This document shows positions 53,604-55,792 of a stretch of DNA of 55,792 nt, one piece after another (the first letter of the stretch is position 1; every line of letters begins with the position of its first letter). Source of the stretch: Omnitrophica WOR_2 bacterium RIFOXYA2_FULL_38_17. GTDB lineage: Bacteria; Omnitrophota; Gorgyraeia; Zapsychrales; Zapsychraceae. The position numbers were made by a program, and so were the translations under genes. The stretch covers positions 1 through 55,792 of the forward strand of contig MHHG01000016.1 in NCBI GenBank assembly GCA_001805965.1. Reading direction: 5' to 3'. The notes below the pieces were generated by a model that was given only the letters and a program-made list of their open reading frames with translations, did not search any database and was not told the DNA's origin.

Positions 53604-55766
53604 TTATATTTGCTCCAGTATGCTTTTGGCTAGAGCTTTTCCGATGGCAGGTATTGCCGCAAGCTTTTCTTGAGAGATGGATCTTAGGTCGGTAAGTTTT
53701 TTTATTCCGCTATTATGCATATTGCGTGCGCGGATACGTCCAACACCCTTCAGTTGAATAATATCTAAAAGATCTTCTTTGATGCCGTATTGAACCCTGG
53801 TTTTTAGGGCTTCTATTTCAAAAGTGAGTTTCTTTTTGTTCAGCATTTCGGCAATGGTCCCGGTTGCATAGAGCAGCCTTTGAGCCATCTCAATATAGCG
53901 GTAAATGTCTCCAGGGCCTATGTTGAACCTTTCGCAAATAGCTTCCTCTCTTTCTTCTTCGATCCATTCGGATAAGAACCATGTTGTTTTTACTGTGCGC
54001 ATAAAGGTAAAGTAATCATCAAGCTCGTGAAAATTCTGCGAATTCAAAATGAACTCATCTTGAAAATTGGAAACGAACATTTCGAGGTCACCTACAATAT
54101 TTTTCCCTAGACCCATCATTAAAGGCCCATCCGGACAACACGTCATTAAATGCAGGGCACCTATTTGCGAGAGGGGAGTGTCTGGCTTTATCTGGTTCAG
54201 GCCATTCCTGATTATGATGCTTGACATAGGGTCAATGTAAAGGCGGCTTGTTAAATTCCCTATGACAGTTGAAAAGAAACGTTTTGAGCTGTTTTCGATA
54301 AATCCTTCTTTTTGGAGAAAGTGAAAGATCTGTATGATCCTGTCAAAAAGTTCGGCGCTTTGTTTTTGATGATAAAGGAACGTGTGGGAAATAAATTCAA
54401 ACATCCCGTCCATGTCGTAAACATACCCACCGGCAACAGATGCCAGGCAGTGTATCCTTAGTGCTGACTGTTCGTCTAATTTTGATGTGATCGGTTCCGG
54501 ATGAGCTAGAATATATTTTTCAAAAAGGACCGATTCTTCGCTTTTTGTTTTCGCGATCAGAACAGCTTCTCCGCAATCATCATATTGAGGGCGCCCGGCT
54601 CGTCCGGCACATTGTTTGTATTCGCTTGTTGGAATAAAAGCAGCTCCTGAACCGGCTTCGAATCTTTTTACGTCCCTGATAATTGCACGGCGTGCAGGTA
54701 AATTTACGCCTGCAGCAAGAGTCGGCGTGCAGCTTATTACTTTTATAGTGGTGTTTTTAAAAAATTCTTCAACGAGTTCACGCTGATCGGGTTTTAGGCC
54801 TGCATGATGAAATGCCGAGCCCATGGCAACTACTTCAGCCAGTTTTCTGCAAACCTTTGTTGAATCGGCACTAGAGCCGGCAATTTTCTTTGCAACAGCC
54901 AATAGCTTTGTTTTCTCATCTGCAGTAAGGACTTTTGCAACGCTTTGTGCAATCTGACGGCTTACAGCTTGAGCTGACCTTCTGGATGCTACAAAGATCA
55001 AGACTTGTCCTTTGGCCCTTAATGTATCTAAAACAAGTTTGTTGAGATCATCCGGTCCTTCTTCAGCGATAATTCTAACGCCGCCTTCTTTAAATGTTAT
55101 CTTTTCATTATGATAAACGCCTTCTTTTAAAGGTATAGGCCTCCAGTCACTTTTTACAAGTTCAGCATCGAGCCATTTTGCGATTTCACCAGCATTGCTA
55201 ACGGTAGCGCTTAAAGCAAGAAATTGGATCTTTGGATTAAGTTGGCGTATGCGAGCAGCAAGTATTTCTAAAGTGGGTCCCCGCGAACCGTCATTAATAA
55301 AGTGTATTTCGTCCAAAACAACGACAGATAATGAATCAATAAGCCATTTTGCTCTGGAGCGTAACATGGAGTCTACTTTTTCTGCTGTTGCTACCAGTAT
55401 CTGGTAGCGGTTTAAATGTTTTTTGGGCGTATCCGAGTCTCCAATAGCAATGCCTACCTCGATCCCTAAAGGTTTATATTTTGCTTTAAACTCCTTGTAC
55501 TTTTCACTGGCTAAAGCTTTTAGAGGAGCTATGTATAGACAACGGCTTTCGGGATTAGTCAAAAGCGCCTTGATCATGCTAAGCTCAGCGATCAAAGTCT
55601 TGCCTGCTGCTGTTGGAACAGACATTAATAGGTTATTACCGTTAAGAACGTTTTTTCTGATAGCTTCAGCTTGAGGAGGGTAAAGGTCCTTGATATTTGA
55701 ATCAGCAAATATTTTAATAGCTTCTGGCGTAAAGCCGTTTTCTTCGAGTGCTTTAATAAGGTTCAT
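53604..55766 (-). CDS. Hel308-type Ski2-like DNA helicase
   Basis: A superfamily 2 helicase of 720 residues. An LYPPQAEAI Q-motif, Walker A PTAAGKT (51-57), APLKALASEKY (Ia), DEIH (152-155) and ALSATVSNA (III) are followed by a winged-helix, ratchet and C-terminal helix-hairpin-helix (QLKGVGRIRARNM...AAIPAIGKALAKSILEQ). FHHAGL and QCAGRAGRP complete the Hel308 pattern. Hel308 is characteristic of Archaea (HELQ in animals), where it unwinds stalled forks 3'-5'. Length and domain order match archaeal Hel308. The start is ATG 55766; a TTG at 55772 is an alternative. It converges with the lipid operon. Confidence 0.9.
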   Translation of the reverse strand: MNLIKALEENGFTPEAIKIFADSNIKDLYPPQAEAIRKNVLNGNNLLMSVPTAAGKTLIAELSMIKALLTNPESRCLYIAPLKALASEKYKEFKAKYKPLGIEVGIAIGDSDTPKKHLNRYQILVATAEKVDSMLRSRAKWLIDSLSVVVLDEIHFINDGSRGPTLEILAARIRQLNPKIQFLALSATVSNAGEIAKWLDAELVKSDWRPIPLKEGVYHNEKITFKEGGVRIIAEEGPDDLNKLVLDTLRAKGQVLIFVASRRSAQAVSRQIAQSVAKVLTADEKTKLLAVAKKIAGSSADSTKVCRKLAEVVAMGSAFHHAGLKPDQRELVEEFFKNTTIKVISCTPTLAAGVNLPARRAIIRDVKRFEAGSGAAFIPTSEYKQCAGRAGRPQYDDCGEAVLIAKTKSEESVLFEKYILAHPEPITSKLDEQSALRIHCLASVAGGYVYDMDGMFEFISHTFLYHQKQSAELFDRIIQIFHFLQKEGFIENSSKRFFSTVIGNLTSRLYIDPMSSIIIRNGLNQIKPDTPLSQIGALHLMTCCPDGPLMMGLGKNIVGDLEMFVSNFQDEFILNSQNFHELDDYFTFMRTVKTTWFLSEWIEEEREEAICERFNIGPGDIYRYIEMAQRLLYATGTIAEMLNKKKLTFEIEALKTRVQYGIKEDLLDIIQLKGVGRIRARNMHNSGIKKLTDLRSISQEKLAAIPAIGKALAKSILEQI

Positions 55767-55792
55767 GGTCAATGTTCTAGCATATATGTAAA

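Overview
The window is a gene-dense, AT-rich bacterial chromosome segment with no mobile elements, CRISPR arrays or rRNA. Almost all genes are on the plus strand. The exceptions are an exeA/gspB-like pair (about 15.6-16.9 kb) and a helicase at the right edge. A 77-residue small basic protein starting MSLHPSL (12598-12831) matches the protein described as a signature of the Planctomycetes-Verrucomicrobia-Chlamydiae (PVC) superphylum. Heptose genes (gmhA, hldE2-like) and several lipoproteins indicate an LPS-type outer membrane. My best guess is an uncultivated PVC-affiliated lineage such as Omnitrophota; this is inference from gene content, not phylogeny.

Layout. 0-6.2 kb: the 3' end of efp, accB-accC, an Asp23/AmaP-like pair, pfkA, gmhA, a heptose-1-P adenylyltransferase, and a thiD2/thiE pair split at an A8 run. 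6.3-12.8 kb: tRNA-Gly(CCC), a NlpD-like lipoprotein, a P-loop ATPase, a phosphoesterase, a HIT protein, dgt, a degenerate HD-GYP protein, a SPOR protein and the PVC small basic protein. 13-15.5 kb: an SH3 protein, an M50 protease and aroB. 15.6-17.4 kb: the minus-strand exeA/gspB-like pair and a 457-bp divergent regulatory region with two tandem palindromes. 17.4-22.8 kb: a PilZ / zinc-ribbon / PilZ trio, a 59-residue membrane ORF coupled to rluA, a lipoprotein, uvrB and coaX. 22.8-38 kb: housekeeping genes, namely CIRCE-groESL, guaB3-guaA, dnaE, HU, hisS, a short aspS, a LysM lipoprotein and phoH-pgpH-like-ybeY-recO.

39.3-53.5 kb is the most unusual region. It is one tightly packed apparent operon of 12 genes behind a single good promoter, headed by a MarR regulator with a palindrome over its own -10 box. 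It encodes an M28 peptidase, a trifunctional LplT-PlsC-Aas lysophospholipid transporter/acyltransferase/acyl-ACP synthetase, an alpha/beta hydrolase, a left-handed beta-helix acyltransferase, a DUF2339 membrane protein, a radical SAM protein of the MJ0619/tetraether lipid synthase type, an ICMT/PEMT-like membrane methyltransferase, a Cys-rich DUF4395 protein, an Lgt paralogue with altered active-site residues, a small membrane protein and a TMTC-like multi-TM/TPR protein. I propose that this is a MarR-controlled membrane-lipid remodelling system, possibly making membrane-spanning or otherwise coupled acyl chains. Convergent to it lies an archaeal-type Hel308 helicase, a second gene with archaeal affinity.
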